A stretch of 64,000 nt of DNA from Delphinapterus leucas (GCF_002288925.2 NW_022098001.1:6238256-6302255); one strand, 5' to 3'. Shown: positions 1-12,019, counted from the stretch's first letter. Made by a program: numbers and translations. Notes: generated by a model not told the origin, from the letters alone.

Positions 1-1281
1 AGCCAAGCATAATAAATAATTGATATACAAGTCATCAACATAGGCTGAAATACAGTGCAAGAAGATAAAGTCAAAGGAGGCTTCCCAACTAGAAGAAAAG
101 ATAATGGTTTTTATTTGATAGCATGTAGGAAGGGATTGTAGAAATCTGGCCAAAATCTAATCATGTAGGAATAGCCTGCAATCCAAGATTTCCCACAATA
201 CTGTGGCTTTCAGAGACAAGGGGTGGGTTTATCCTTTGCAATGTAAACTGACTGCTGTATACTTCAGATGTCTCCCTCTACCTATGAGGATTGCTTTGGT
301 CTTATCAAGATGGTGCCTGATCCAACTGCTTTCGTCCATGTCCTTTACTCCGCCAGACACTGTGAAATTCAAGAAACCGCATCTTAGATCTGATGAAAGG
401 AGATGCAAAGCTTACTATCAGCTGTGTACTGATGGTACTGTATCCCTAATTACTTCACTGTCTTTCTGATTAGCATCATATAACACTAAAGAGAAGAGGA
501 GATAGAAAAGAGTCCTGTCATTTCCCACAAGGGAAAGGTGAGGAAAAGATAAGCAGAAGAGATAGAGAATAATCCAAGTTTATTAGAATCTTTACCTTAC
601 TTAGTCAAGGGAAATTTAGTTCATCCAAAAACCAGAGAGAGAAAAATAAGTTTATCATATTTATTGGCTGGATACTTTGTGGGGTGCCTAGTATATGCAG
701 AGAAGAATGTCACCATGCCAACAAGTTGGAGAAAGTCATTCAACTTTGGGGGCTTCAGTTTTCCTCTTGTAAAATAAAAATCCTCTATAAGGATTCTTTC
801 TACCTTTTGAATGTAGCCATTGTATGAAATACTGCCGTTATCTAATACTCTCTTCTGAAACATATCATTCAAACAGCAAGCATGGATCAGGAACTATTGA
901 GAACAGCATGACTATATGAAAAATAATGTCTACATCAAAAAGTTCACAGTGTAGTATGAGAGACACACAAGTACTTAGAATCCATTTGATACATGCTGTA
1001 AGAGAGGTATCTATAAAATTCTGTAGCGTACAAAGAAGATACACCTAACTCTTATGAGAAACCATAGAAAGAAAAATTTCAAATGGGTATTGAAGATCAG
1101 GGCAAAAAAGATTTTTAGGCAGTGGAACAAAGGTGAATACTCAGAATTACAAATTATTTTGTACAACATTGAATATGGGTTTTAAGAGATTGGAAAGGGG
1201 CAGTTGCCGGAGATGATGCCAGAAACTGAGCTAGACCAGAACCTCTATGATATGTTAAAGAGTTTGGACTTCATCCTATAA
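1..1281. other. gene-free AT-rich sequence
   Basis: No coding frame above background, no recognised repeat and no RNA gene. Confidence 0.6.
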
Positions 1282-1445
1282 CAGTGCTTCTCAAACTTGA
1301 ATGTGCATAAAAATCACCTTTGTATATTTCATTAAAATACGGATTCTGATTCAGTTAGTTTGGCTGGAGACTGAGATTCTGCATTTCCAATGAGCTCCAG
1401 GCAATGCCTCCTATACTGCTGATCCATGGACCACATTTTAAGTGT
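1282..1445 (+). mobile_element. MER5A-like hAT DNA transposon
   Basis: CAGTGCTTCTCAAACTTGAA at the left end, 'gattctgattcagttag' inside and 'ccatggaccacatttta' at the right end match the MER5A layout (about 190 bp). Diverged. Confidence 0.7.
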
Positions 1446-1743
1446 GAAGTGTATTCTAAAGAATGGAAGTGATATGGTGAGATTGTTTTTAGGAAAGGTT
1501 ACTCTATAAAAAGGTAGGAAGTGAAATGGAGAGAAACAAGCATGGTAGTAAAAAGAAAAATTGAGAAGCTGTTAAGATAAAAGGTCAGATAGGACCTGAA
1601 CAGTGGTAATGCAGATGGAAAGGAGGTGATATCTTTAAGATATTCTGAAGATGTAGGAAGAATAGGACTTAGTGACCAATCAGCTGGGACAGGTGAGGGA
1701 GAGAGAAGAGTCCACAAAAGAATCCAGTAAACTCATTTAATTT

Positions 1744-1899
1744 GGTGTTTGGGTTTTTGTTTTTGTTTTGTCTGTTTGTTTTGTTTTGTTTCGCTGCACT
1801 GCATGACTTACGGGATCTTAATTTCCCAACCAGGGATCAAACCGGAGCCCATGGCAGTGAAAGCACTGAGTCCTAACCACTGGACTGCCAGGGAATTTC
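1744..1899 (-). mobile_element. CHR-type SINE (short form)
   Basis: Reverse-strand copy. Its complement starts GAAATTCCCTGGCAGTCCAG, has the tRNA-like B-box region, and ends in a (caaaa)n tail at the left. Imperfect flanking repeats 'catttaatttgg/cacttaatttga'. Confidence 0.9.
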
Positions 1900-1996
1900 T
1901 ATCACTTAATTTGATTTAAATGAATAAAATCTCATTAAATCAATGTTGAACTTCATCCCAAAGATAAGAAAAGACTGTAAAAGTACACTTGTTTGG

Positions 1997-2112
1997 GGAA
2001 TTCCCTGGCAGTCCAGTGGTTAGGACTCTGTGCTTTCATTGCAGGGGGCATGGGTTTGACCCCTGGTCAGGGAACTAAGATCCCACAAGCCATGCAGCGC
2101 AGCCAAAAAAAC
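1997..2112 (+). mobile_element. CHR-type SINE (short form)
   Basis: GGAATTCCCTGGCAGTCCAG head and A-rich tail. Perfect 13-bp target-site duplication TACACTTGTTTGG at 1984-1996 and 2113-2125. Confidence 0.94.
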
Positions 2113-2184
2113 TACACTTGTTTGGCTACAACAATCTTCTGCCATTTTTTTCTATTTAACTCTGTAATAGTCCAAGGTTGATCT

Positions 2185-2991
2185 AGAGCTGTGTTGTCTG
2201 ATATGGTAGCCACACTAGCCACAGGTGGCTAGTAAATTTAAATTTATATTAATTTATTACTAAATTACTTAAAATTAAGTAACATTAAAAATTCAATTCT
2301 TGGGGACTTCCCTGGCAGTCCAGTGGTTAAGACTCCATGCTCCCAATGCAGAGGGCATGGGTTCAATCCCTGGTTGGGGAACTAAGATCCTGCATGCCAC
2401 ATGGCACAACCAAAAAAGAAAAAATAAGCTCTTCATATGATCCAGCGATCCCACTCCTGGGCATATATCTGGAGAAAACTAAAATTCGAAAAGATACATG
2501 CACCCCAATGTTCATTGCAGCACTGTTTACAACAGCCGAGACATGGAAGCAACCTAAATGTCCATCAACAGATGAATGGATAAAGAATATGTGGTATATA
2601 TACACAATGCAATATTATTTGGCCATAAAAAAAGAATGAAATAATGCCATCTGCAGCAACATGGATGGACCTAGAGATTATCATACTAAGTGAAGTAAGT
2701 CAGACAAAGAAAGACAAATATCATATCTGCTTACACGTGGAATCTAAAAAGAATAATACAAATTAACTTATTTATAAAACAGAAACAGACTTACTGACAT
2801 TGAAAACAAACTTATGGTTACCAGAGGGGAAAGGGGGAAAGGGATAAATTAGGAGTTTAGGATTAAAATATACACACTACTATATATAAAATAGCTAACC
2901 AACAAGGACCTACTATAGCACAGGGAACTATACTCAATATCTTGTAATAACCTATAATGAAAAAGAATCAAAAAAAGAATATCTATATCTA

Positions 2992-3046
<55 letters not shown>

Positions 3047-3252
3047 CTGAATCACTTTGCTGTACACCTGAAACTAACACAACATTGTAAATCAACTATA
3101 TTTCAATACAAATTTTTTAAAAATTCAATTCTTCAGTTACACTAGTCACATTTCAAGTGCTCAATAACTGTATGTGGCTAATGGCTACCGTTTTGCACAG
3201 CATCAATATAGAACATTTTCATCTCAGAAGAAATTTCTATTGGACAGCACTA
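2185..3252. mobile_element. hAT-Charlie-type non-autonomous DNA transposon, split by the chimera
   Basis: The halves 2185-2301 and 3117-3252 form one old element with inverted ends (agagctgtgttgtctgata and the complement of ctattggacagcac). Its interior contains the mirrored 'tggtagccac.ctagccac' and 'gtggctaatggctacc' segments. I recognise the MER type but not the exact subfamily. Confidence 0.75.
2302..3116 (+). mobile_element. chimeric SINE/L1 insertion (CHR SINE fused to L1 3' end)
   Basis: A plus-strand CHR SINE (2302-2423) is followed directly by a plus-strand 5'-truncated L1 3' end (about 2424-3116). One perfect 17-bp direct repeat, TTAAAAATTCAATTCTT, lies just outside the pair at 2285-2301 and 3117-3133. 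The sequence outside is a single hAT-type element that resumes exactly across the insertion, so both parts probably arrived in one event. The L1 part holds an (AT)n run at 2996-3042. Confidence 0.85.
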
Positions 3253-3390
3253 ATAGAGGCTCATCTAGGCATCTGTATTGCAAGGAGTCAACATTAGGAA
3301 AAACATTCCATTATATTTATTCTTTGTTTATTTGTAAGACAGTTTAGTATTTTTTTTTTAAGTGTGACAATGAATTAAGAAACGGGAACA

Positions 3391-3728
3391 GGACTTCCCT
3401 AGTGGCACAGTGGTTAAGAATCCGCCTGCCAATACAAGGGACACGGGTTTGATCCCTGGTCCGGGAAGATCCCACATGCCACAGAGCAACAAAGCCCCTA
3501 TGCCAAAACTACTGAGCCTGTGCTCTAGAGCCCACAAGCCACAACTACTGAGCCCATCTGCCACAACTACTGAAGCCCACGCACCTAGAGAAGAGAAGCC
3601 ACCGCAATGAGAAGCCCGCACACCACAACAGAGTAGCCCCTGCTAGCCGCAACTAGAGAAAGACTGCGTGCAGCAACGAAGACCCAACACAGGCAAAAAT
3701 AAAATATTAATTAATTTTTTAAAAAAAA
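3391..3728 (+). mobile_element. CHR-1-type SINE (long form)
   Basis: About 335 bp, from ggacttccctagtggcacag through the repeated 'gccacaactactga' body to 'gacccaacacaggcaaaaataaa' and an A-rich tail. Confidence 0.92.
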
Positions 3729-3795
3729 GAAATTCAAATTTAAAAAAATAATAAAAATGGGCAGAAAAAAATGGGCAGAAGATCTGAAAAGACAT

Positions 3796-3823
3796 TAAAA
3801 AAGAAAGAAAGAAAGAAAGAAAC
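3796..3823 (+). repeat. (GAAA)n microsatellite
   Basis: About six GAAA units in A-rich DNA. Confidence 0.85.
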
Positions 3824-5874
3824 AGGAATGTTTGAAGGTGAGGAGATCTTGGCAGACTCAACAACATTGTTTTCTTTTGAGAAACAACACCAAGGTTTGA
3901 AAATCCCAGAAGACGTCTCAAGATCATAACACCCTTGAGAAAATGAGCTCATTTTTAAGTAAGTCTGTGAGACTGATAAAAGTTACATTATTCCCCATAC
4001 GTAAGCAATAAGTAAGTAAGGTTCAATTTTAAAGCCTTGTGCAATTGTCATGAGTAGTTTAGTCAAGAATAAAAAACTGAGTATAGAGGTTTAAAGAAAG
4101 AGTCTATTCCAGGACTTTTCCCCGTAACAACAGTAAGCTTACCAACAGAGAAAGAATGCTTTACCTCATGGGATGCTTTCAGTGATGTATATAGAAAAAT
4201 TCAACACAAACTGACAAATAAGGAAAGTTATTGGCTCATTTAACTAGAAAATCCAGAAGTGAATAAGGTTTCAGAATTGATTGGTCTAGCAGTCTAGCTA
4301 GGATTCAGTTTCATTCTAAATCTGTACATGGTGTTGACTTTATTTTAACAATGATTACTTTCACTGACATAATATGGCTGACAAAAATAATCAGGGCCGC
4401 CTCTTCATACCTAAGCTAGTCTGCTCCCATATCCCTTCAACAGTTGTTCTAAACTGTGCACTGATTAGAGCACTTCTCATTCATCCCTGGGGCCAGGGCA
4501 GTCCATGCTCTGCTAACTTAGCTGTGACTAACCTGAATCCATCATCGTAGCAAGAGGCTTGGCCTACCCAAACCATGTGGTTGCCACATAAAAGGGGAAG
4601 GCTAAAATAGATGTTGGGAAAATAACCATAATATTTACAATGTCAGCAGAAAAAGAAGACAATTTTTTAGTTCTCATTTATATCAACTTATTTCTTAAAA
4701 TCCTTACGTTCCAAGCCATTTTTTCTTGATAAGAAAAAACACTGTGAAATGTGAAAATGAGCAAATGATGTCTCAGATTCACAGATAAAAATCACATTAG
4801 AGAAAACATAAGGAAGAAAATGGTGGCATGAAGGTAAATTTTACTTTTTACTGCAGCCACAAAAAGTGAGGGAAATAGGTTCAAAAAGAATTGATGGTAT
4901 AAGGATAATTGGGATATATTCAGATTTTACTCTAAAACTATAGATGAGAATCTTTCATAAAATGCAAGCAGTACCAAAAGTAAAGTGGAAGGACTTTGGC
5001 CACCCTACTGTTAAAATATACACACATAGGAATTAATTACCTTATAAATAGAGTTTCTAATATACAAATACATATTGAATTGATGACCATGATAAGGTAC
5101 AACCTTAAGCAAGTTATTGCTTACCTTTCTCCACTATTGATTGGAAGATTTTTATTCAAATCCAGTAGAAACATTTCAAAAGTTTTTTCAAAATAACTGA
5201 AAGTTTATTCCCCTAATGTTTTTTCAAGTAACTAAAAGGACCCTAGGTGGATGCAGGAGATTAAAAAAAATAATAATAGTAATAATAATGCCCACACTTT
5301 GTTTTACTCTCACTTGATGTTTAATGACAAAATTTTGGTTTCAACGTCTACCTCAATGAAACTAATATCTAAAACTGTCTCTCATTTTACTTCTTCATTC
5401 TCAGCTGTCTATGAAGTATTTATACTTGAGGATTCCACTACCACCTCAAACTTAATATGCCTAAAACAGAATTTATCCACTATCCCTTCCCCAGCAACAA
5501 CAAAAAGTTCCTTTTCCAACTTCTATTTTTCTGTCATTGGAATCATTATTCCCACTCCCACCCCCCCGCCCCAAATCTTCTGTGGCAGGAATGTCGAAAA
5601 CATCTGTAATTACTCCTTATGTTTTTTCTTATATGTAATCAGCCCCTGCATACTATCAATTATTTCTTTATTATATCTCAGAGATATCCCATAAACTATT
5701 CTCATTGCCACCACTCTAACCTAGGTTATTATCACATCCCACTCAAATAATTGCAATATCCTAGTCGGAGAAAGATCACTGGACTTGGACTCTGTATACC
5801 ACCAATTAGTTATGTCCTTTTAGGTATCACAATCTTTGAGCCCCAAACTCCTCTATAAAATGAATAGGGCTAGG
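3824..5874. other. gene-free sequence
   Basis: No gene recognised. The 147-residue frame at 5251-5694 has low-complexity composition (N-, S- and P-rich) and no domain. Confidence 0.6.
5551..5572 (-). other. potential G-quadruplex motif
   Basis: The plus strand reads CCC-act-CCC-a-CCCCCCC-g-CCCC, so the minus strand has four runs of three or more G with loops of 1-3 bases. It is isolated in AT-rich DNA, far from any recognised promoter. Confidence 0.6.
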
Positions 5875-5998
5875 ACTTCCCTGGCGGTCCAGTGGTTAAG
5901 ACTCTGCTCTTCCAATGCAGTGGGCACAGGTTCCATCCCTGGTCCGGGAAATAAGATCCTGCATGGCATGTATGTGGTACGGCCAAAAATTAAAAAGA
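5875..5998 (+). mobile_element. CHR-type SINE (short form)
   Basis: aggacttccctggcggtcca head and 'ggccaaaaattaaaaag' tail. Possible imperfect duplication around 'ataaaatg...agg'. Confidence 0.9.
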
Positions 5999-6164
5999 TA
6001 AAATGGACAGGACAAGGTTGTCACTATGTTCTCTTCAGTTCTAAAATTTTGTGCCAGAACTATTTCCCCTTGCTTCAGTCTCTTCTACTTTTCCCCTCCA
6101 AATCATTCAGTACACTGCTATCAGATCAACCTTTAAAAACACCCCTTTTACTATGACATGTAGG

Positions 6165-6390
6165 AGGCAGAGTAAAGCAACAGTTCAGAGTGCCAGCTCT
6201 AAGGTCAGAATGCATGGATTCTAACCTCAGCTCTGCCACTTATCAACCATGTTACAAAGCATGTTCCTCATCTGTTGAACAGGGAAACAGATAGCACCTC
6301 ATTAAAGAGCTCAAAATTAAATGAGGTAATACGTATATATGCCTGGCACATTGTTAAGTGCTCAATAAATGTTTATTATTCTTACATTAC
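6165..6390 (+). repeat. MIR SINE
   Basis: The order of segments matches MIR: 'gccagctctaaggtcagaatgcatgg', 'cctcagctctgccactta', 'aatgaggtaatacg', 'tgcctggcaca', 'agtgctcaataaatg'. Confidence 0.85.
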
Positions 6391-6742
6391 CCAATCAAAA
6401 TCCAACAACTCATCCTGCCTACAAAACAAGTCCAAAATCTGTAGCCAGAGTTTTAACTTTTTCTGCATCTACCTCTGAACCACTTTTTTTACACTCGTCT
6501 TTACTGTTACATTCTATAGACCCTCCCTCCCAAACATGTTGGTCTACTCTTTATCTTCAAGGGCTTTCTGACTTATTTGCATCTCTTCAATGCCACTTAT
6601 GCCTGGAACACGTCAGCCTCTTTTGTCTACTTATTTGAAATCAAAAGGCTTTCAGCTACATGTAAAACAAACGGACAAACAAAATCCTTAAACTAGGTTA
6701 AACAATAAGGAAATGTTTGGCCTGGTGGCAAGGCAGGTTTTA

Positions 6743-6947
6743 TTTTATTTTTTTAATATTTATTTATTTATTTATTTGACTGTGCTGGGTCTTAGTTGCA
6801 GCATGCAGGATCTTCATTGCAGCATGCTGCAGCATGTGGGATCTTTAGTTGCAGCATGCAGGATCTAGTTCCCTGACCAGGGACCAAACCCAGGCCCCCT
6901 GCATTGGGATCATGGAGCCTTAACCACTGGACCACCAGGGAAGTCCC
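6743..6947 (-). mobile_element. CHR-type SINE
   Basis: Reverse-strand copy with (TTTA)n on its tail side. Perfect 13-bp duplication AAGGCAGGTTTTA at 6730-6742 and 6948-6960. The body has repeated 'gcagcatgcaggatc' units. Confidence 0.94.
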
Positions 6948-7429
6948 AAGGCAGGTTTTAGATTGGCTGGATCCAGTGGCTCCACCTCTGTTTCTCTGCA
7001 GTTCTCTTGGCAGTGCCCTTGTCTGTATGTTTCCTTGACCCTCTGGCTGACTTACTACCTGGAAAACAATGGCTCTAGTTGTTCCAGGCTTCATATTCAT
7101 GCACCCTGTTGTTTGAGGAAGAGAGAAATTCTTCCCAGTATTCCAAATAAGAGTCCTGAAATTCACCTTTTTTGGGTCATAGTCTCCTCTTCCCATCCCC
7201 CACCCTCAGCCCCAACCAAACAATGATGTGACCAGGGGAAATGGAATGTGCCAGTGATTATATTAAACCAACCACAAATCCCCCTGAAACTTGAGGTGGG
7301 ATCAGGTTCCCTCCAAATACTTGAGCTTATGGTAGAAGATATTATCCAAGCTAAAGTCTGAATGCTGTTAATAGTGAGAAAGCAAATAATGAATATTGGT
7401 TATGGAGCCAAGAATGTCCACTCCACCAT

Positions 7430-7615
7430 CCCTAAGGCCCAATTAAAGACTATCTCTTTGACGATATTAGTTTCTATAAACACTGCTTTGACTTGCTTTA
7501 TACTATGTATATGTCTTGCCTCTCTCAGTAGATTATAACTTCCTGAAGTCAGGGACACTATATTCCTACTCAGCACTAAGCACATATAGAGAGCACTCCC
7601 TGAGGGATAAAACAG
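7430..7615 (+). repeat. L2 LINE 3' fragment
   Basis: 'tagattataacttcctgaagtcaggga' followed by 'cagcactaagcacatatag' is the usual L2 3'-end order, diverged. Confidence 0.55.
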
Positions 7616-8689
7616 TTGAATGTTGGATTCAGTGCTATGTATTTGGAAAGTGGAACTAGGTGGTTGAAAGAAGTGGGGTGGGTAGAAAAGAGTATCACAA
7701 CTCTTAGAACAGTTCTGGGGGAGAGGAACAACCTAGGTAATGGATCACTGGGTAAAATAACTCAGGCAGTGTCGCTCCCCAGAATAGGATTAGGGGAGTG
7801 ATAGGAATCCCATTTCTACTTTCAGATTTGAGGCCAATATGATTTTCTAATAGCTCTGTTTGATGATTATATTTACGCCTCCACAAGTGGCTTTCGTAGC
7901 CTTGATAATCTCAATTCAAGATTCTTATTTCCTTTGGATCTCGCAAAGTGTTTCTCCTCACGTGGTATCAGGGAAAACATATTCTGTTCATTTACTTCAT
8001 ATCTGCTCCCTTGACCTCTCTATTGCTCCCCTAACCATTAGAACCCAAGATGCTCTTGCAAACAGGACTAATTATTGACAGTCTTCATCTTTTGCAAATG
8101 GAAGTGATGACAGACCCACTGCTTTGTATAAAAATATTTTGCTATTTCTATACAAAATATTTTATTAATGGAAGCCACACAGTATGTTATATTGAAATGT
8201 TATGACTTGAAATTTATGTATCTAATGTCTCTAATAATAAAGGCTTCACAGTACAACTGTTGCTTGTAGATTTGCAGCTGGCTGTCATTTTAACTTTTAA
8301 TTTACATTTTTAATTTAAATATGACTGATCTGAAATAATTAGAAAAATTCTCCTTGAATCATTGCATTTCAAAAGAAGAAAGCAAATCCAGCTGTCTAAT
8401 TGTGAGGCAACCTTTTATTTAGAAATTGAGATCATTAGCACATCATTAATGCTTTCTTTCTCACTATTAAATATTCTCCTAATAATGCTAAATCAAATGA
8501 AGCCTCTTTATATAAAGTCAGATTCACCAGAACAACATAGCAAAGTATAGAGGTGAGAATTATTAACATGTTATGAAAAAAAAAACTCATTTCTAAACAC
8601 AGTTTCAATAAACAATAAGTATGCAAATAACTACTGCAGTTTCTCTTTCTCAAACCTTAAAAAATGCATTTTTAGGTAATGGTTCCAAT

Positions 8690-8815
8690 AATTGTTCTGT
8701 CTTCCCCACTGAATTTTGAACTCCTGAAGGTATGTGTAATGCCTTATTCTTATTATTCACTTATCCTCTAGCATAGTGCTTTCTATACCACTGAATATTT
8801 ATTAAATCTAATTAA
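8690..8815 (+). repeat. L2 LINE 3' fragment
   Basis: 'gaactcctgaaggtatgtg', 'ctagcatagtgc' and 'gaatatttattaaat' follow the L2 end order. Confidence 0.5.
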
Positions 8816-9132
8816 AAATCAATAAGCCCTGCTAATAAACCAGCAATTAATAGGAAATATTTTGACTCTAAAATCCTGACACTTGAAAGAAAAACATCTA
8901 AGCATAGGAATGTGATTTTCCTCATTTAAAATGCTGAGGTTTTATTTTTTTCCTTTTGCTTTTAGCCTTTATTGTTAACCTAAGTATTGAAAAAAATTAA
9001 ATATATCTGGTTAATGATAAAACATCACTTCACATTTTCAAATCCTAGATCATCTTCATTTTAGTTTTAATTTACCTTTTAATTTAATTTTACTTTTTTA
9101 GAAAAAGAAGAAAAATGACTAAACTCTTTTTT

Positions 9133-9336
9133 TTTTTTTTTTTTTCGTGGTACGCGGGCCTCTCACTGTTGTGACCTCTCCCATTGCGGAGCACAGGCTC
9201 CAGATGCGCAGGCTCAGCGGCCATGGCTCACGGGCCCAGCCGCTCCGCTGCATGTGGGATCTTCCCGGACCGGGCACAAACCCGTGTCCCCTGCATCGGC
9301 AGGCGGACTCAACCACTGCGCCACCAGGGATGCCCC
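9133..9336 (-). mobile_element. CHR SINE, shortened whale-type form
   Basis: Its complement runs GGCATCCCTGGTGGCGCAGT ... GGCTGGGCCCGTGAGCCATG ... GAGGCCCGCGTACC plus an A-tail, and lacks the repeated 'CACAACTACTGA' section of the long form. Duplication CTAAACTCTTTTTT at 9119-9132 and 9337-9350. Confidence 0.95.
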
Positions 9337-9489
9337 CTAAACTCTTTTTTAATGCTGAGTGTAGGAGGTCACAATTTTCTGCTACAGGATTGCTGATGTT
9401 TTTCCCTTCTTCGTTCCCATGTGTTTCTGTGAAAGGACTATTCTTTGGTTACTGTGTATGTGTTATAGGGATACGATTTAAGTCACTTT

Positions 9490-9508
9490 GTGATGATGAT
9501 GATGATGA
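9490..9508 (+). repeat. (GAT)n microsatellite
   Basis: About six GAT units. Confidence 0.8.
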
Positions 9509-9884
9509 CCCTTTAGATCACTTCCTCACAGAATGCTCAAGAAGTTGGCAAATCTGTTAACCTCAGCCAGAAAGGTTTAGATATCGTGTGAATTCCAATA
9601 ATTCCGATAATCCACTATGGATAAGGTATATACCTCAGGCTAGAAACCTGAACTGCGTGAGAAGACCCCAATTAATCTGAGACATTTAAGCCAGTCTCCT
9701 GAACCTTAGTCCAAGAATGAGTCAGTGTGTGATGAAAACACCTCTCGTGTGATAGTACTGAGATGCCTTGTCATATAGAGGCAGGGAGATGAAAGGCAAG
9801 GAAACGGTGCTTGCAAAATTGATCTAATCCTTTTTAAGGTTTCTGTATGGTTATAATTATTTCATAATCAAAAACACATCTTTT

Positions 9885-10168
9885 GGGCTTCCCTGGTGGC
9901 ACAGTGGTTGAGAATCTGCCTGCCGATGCAGGGGACACGGGTTCGAGCCCTGGTCTAGGAAGATCCCACATGCCACAGAGCAACTAGGCCCGTGAGCCAC
10001 AACTACTGAGCCTGCGCGTCTGGAGCCTGTGCTCTGCAACAAGAGAGGCCGCAGCAGTGAGAGGCCCGCGCACCGTGATGAAGAGTGGCCCCCGCTTGCT
10101 GCAACTAGAGAAAGCTCTCGCACAGAAACGAAGACCCAACACAGAAAAAAATAAATTAAAAAAAAAAA
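9885..10168 (+). mobile_element. CHR-1-type SINE (long form)
   Basis: gggcttccctggtggcacag to 'gacccaacacagaaaaaaataaa'. Flanking acatctttt on both sides. Confidence 0.93.
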
Positions 10169-10199
10169 ACATCTTTTATGCTTGAGGTGGGGTTTTTTT

Positions 10200-11093
10200 T
10201 TTTTTGCTATTTCCTTTAATTTTTTGTTCTATCTTAATATTTAGTGAAGTTTTCAAAATGACCACTTATTTATTCTGTCCTAAGGAGAACCAAGGAAGGA
10301 AATATTGTTCACATTTGGACCAGAGTTTGGTACCCAGCATAATTCAAATTGGGACAGCACAAATCTTCCCAAGGGAAGATGAAAATGGAGGTGAAATAAT
10401 TAGGGTCATTTGCTTGGCTTCTCCTCCTAGAGATTTTCCTTCCAGAATTTTCACTGAAAGAACTTCAGAAGGTTTTGTGTTTCAGCTTTTACAAGAAAAG
10501 GGTTGTGACACAGCATCGTGACACATCATATTTTTACAAAGTTTATAAAACCATTCTTAAGCATGAGTTAAGCACTCTTAACTCATGTAATTTCCCAAAG
10601 AGAAGGAGGTAGAAAAATAGTGAGGAAAATCTCAGCAAAACAAGACTAAAGACATGGGGACATCTTTGCCTAGTGACATCAGCATCAATTTAATTATAGA
10701 GCCCCATGGTGCCTGATGATTACCTTCTACTGCACTTGATGCTGTGCTAGGCTGGTACAAAGATAAGTCCCTAATGGCTTCAAATATGTAGTAATAATTG
10801 GGAGTATGAGATTTAATAGAGTTGAAATAATATTGAGAGATAGTAAAAGAAGATATAAAATTCAGTTAGAGGAAAGTTTAGAGGAGTTAAAATAAAAGAG
10901 AAATAGCATTGAAATCAGGGGGAATTGTGGGTTGGGTCTTTACAAATATAACTGAGAAAAAAATGGCAGAAGAAACAGCTGGGGAAAAAAAATCTTTACA
11001 TATATTCCTGAATTTGAAGGGAAGAAATTATACCCAGGAGGTACATAAAGGATGGAGAAATATGGTCCTCATTAGCTTCAATAAACCAATTAA
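10200..11093. other. gene-free sequence with an 11-bp hairpin
   Basis: No gene recognised. A perfect inverted repeat catgagttaag-cact-cttaactcatg lies at 10562-10587. Confidence 0.55.
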
Positions 11094-11171
11094 CATTTTA
11101 ATCAATTTTTCTAGGCTTGTAGACTAGAGCCTAGAGCATTTTAATCAATTTTTCTAGGCTTGTAGACTAGA
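11094..11171. repeat. tandem duplication of a 35-base unit
   Basis: The bases 11094-11128 recur without change at 11137-11171, separated by gcctagag. The unit starts cattttaatcaattttt and ends tgtagactaga. Confidence 0.95.
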
Positions 11172-11289
11172 AGAAATGAGAACTACCTTTGACTCCTCCA
11201 CTGAGTCCCCTATATCTATACTGTCACTAAATTCTTTCTACTTTAACCATTTTCTCTACTCTTACTTTTTTCTTTCCTTCTCAACTGCC

Positions 11290-11865
11290 ACTTCACCAGA
11301 CTTCAATCTGTCTTGTATTAAGGCCAGCAGATTAATATTCCTAATAATTATTTCCATCATGTCACCATTCATCCTCTCAAGAATCTACATTGCCTAGAGT
11401 ATCAAGGCCAAGCTTCTCTTTCAGAGAAATAAGAGCCCTCCACCATCCAAATTCACCCTCCTTGTATAAATTTTTAATTTCTAATACGGCCTAAAACATA
11501 TACTCATTTCAGACAGGGACATCTATCTAAGCACTTCTCCCACAATGCCAAGCCCATTCTTGCTTTACTGACTGTGCAAGTGCCAGTGTATTGCTGAAAG
11601 GACCTTGCTGCTGCCCTGTTCACTAAATTTTCTCATTTTCAAAGTTCAGTTCAAGTCCCACTGCCAGAAAGAGGCCTTTTTCAGTTACTCTGGCTGTAAC
11701 AACACGGATGCGTCCTATTTCTGAAATCATTCTCTCCTTAGTTCGGGCAAGTAAGAAATATTTCTTTCTTTAAAGCTTTACTAGGAAGGTTATAAGCTAC
11801 TTGGGGCCATGTTTTTAACTCCCTTTTTCTCCAGTGTTGTATAAAATGAGTTGGGCCTTTGTTTA
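11290..11865 (+). repeat. L2 LINE 3' region, diverged
   Basis: 'caagaatctacattgcctagagtatcaaggcc', 'agttcagttcaagtcccactgccag...aggcctttttcag' and 'ggttataagctacttggggcc' are in L2 order. Confidence 0.55.
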
Positions 11866-12019
11866 TTCTTAATGCTTTGACTCACAGAAAAACTGAAATT
11901 TAAATTTGAAGATTATGATTTAGGAAAAATTTTTAGGACTTTGTACAAATTTAGAAATGTATACAGTATTGGTGTGGTATAGGTTTTTACTATTTATATT
12001 AAGTATCTTCTTAAAAATA

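Larger units (their letters stand above)
6961..9118. other. gene-free sequence with L2 relics; candidate conserved non-coding DNA at 8080-8690
   Basis: Apart from the two L2 pieces nothing coding is seen. The 8080-8690 part is repeat-poor and rich in TAAT/ATTA cores (for example ctgtctaattgtgaggc, gatcattagcacatcatta), a composition often seen in developmental enhancers. This is inference from composition only. Confidence 0.35.

Noticed and set aside
2302..2423. tRNA-like head of CHR SINEs as tRNA genes
   Set aside because: They keep A/B-box-like promoter sequence but do not fold into a complete tRNA and carry SINE bodies and A-tails.
3796..3823. Microsatellites and repeated SINE units as a CRISPR-like array
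   Set aside because: Simple repeats in a mammalian genome, with no spaced direct-repeat array and no cas genes.
9147..9560. 137-residue frame, and similar 60-105 residue frames with 'GPLTVVAS' or 'HGPSRSAACGI' motifs across the window
   Set aside because: These are translations of CHR SINE copies. The recurring peptides reflect the repeat, not a gene family.
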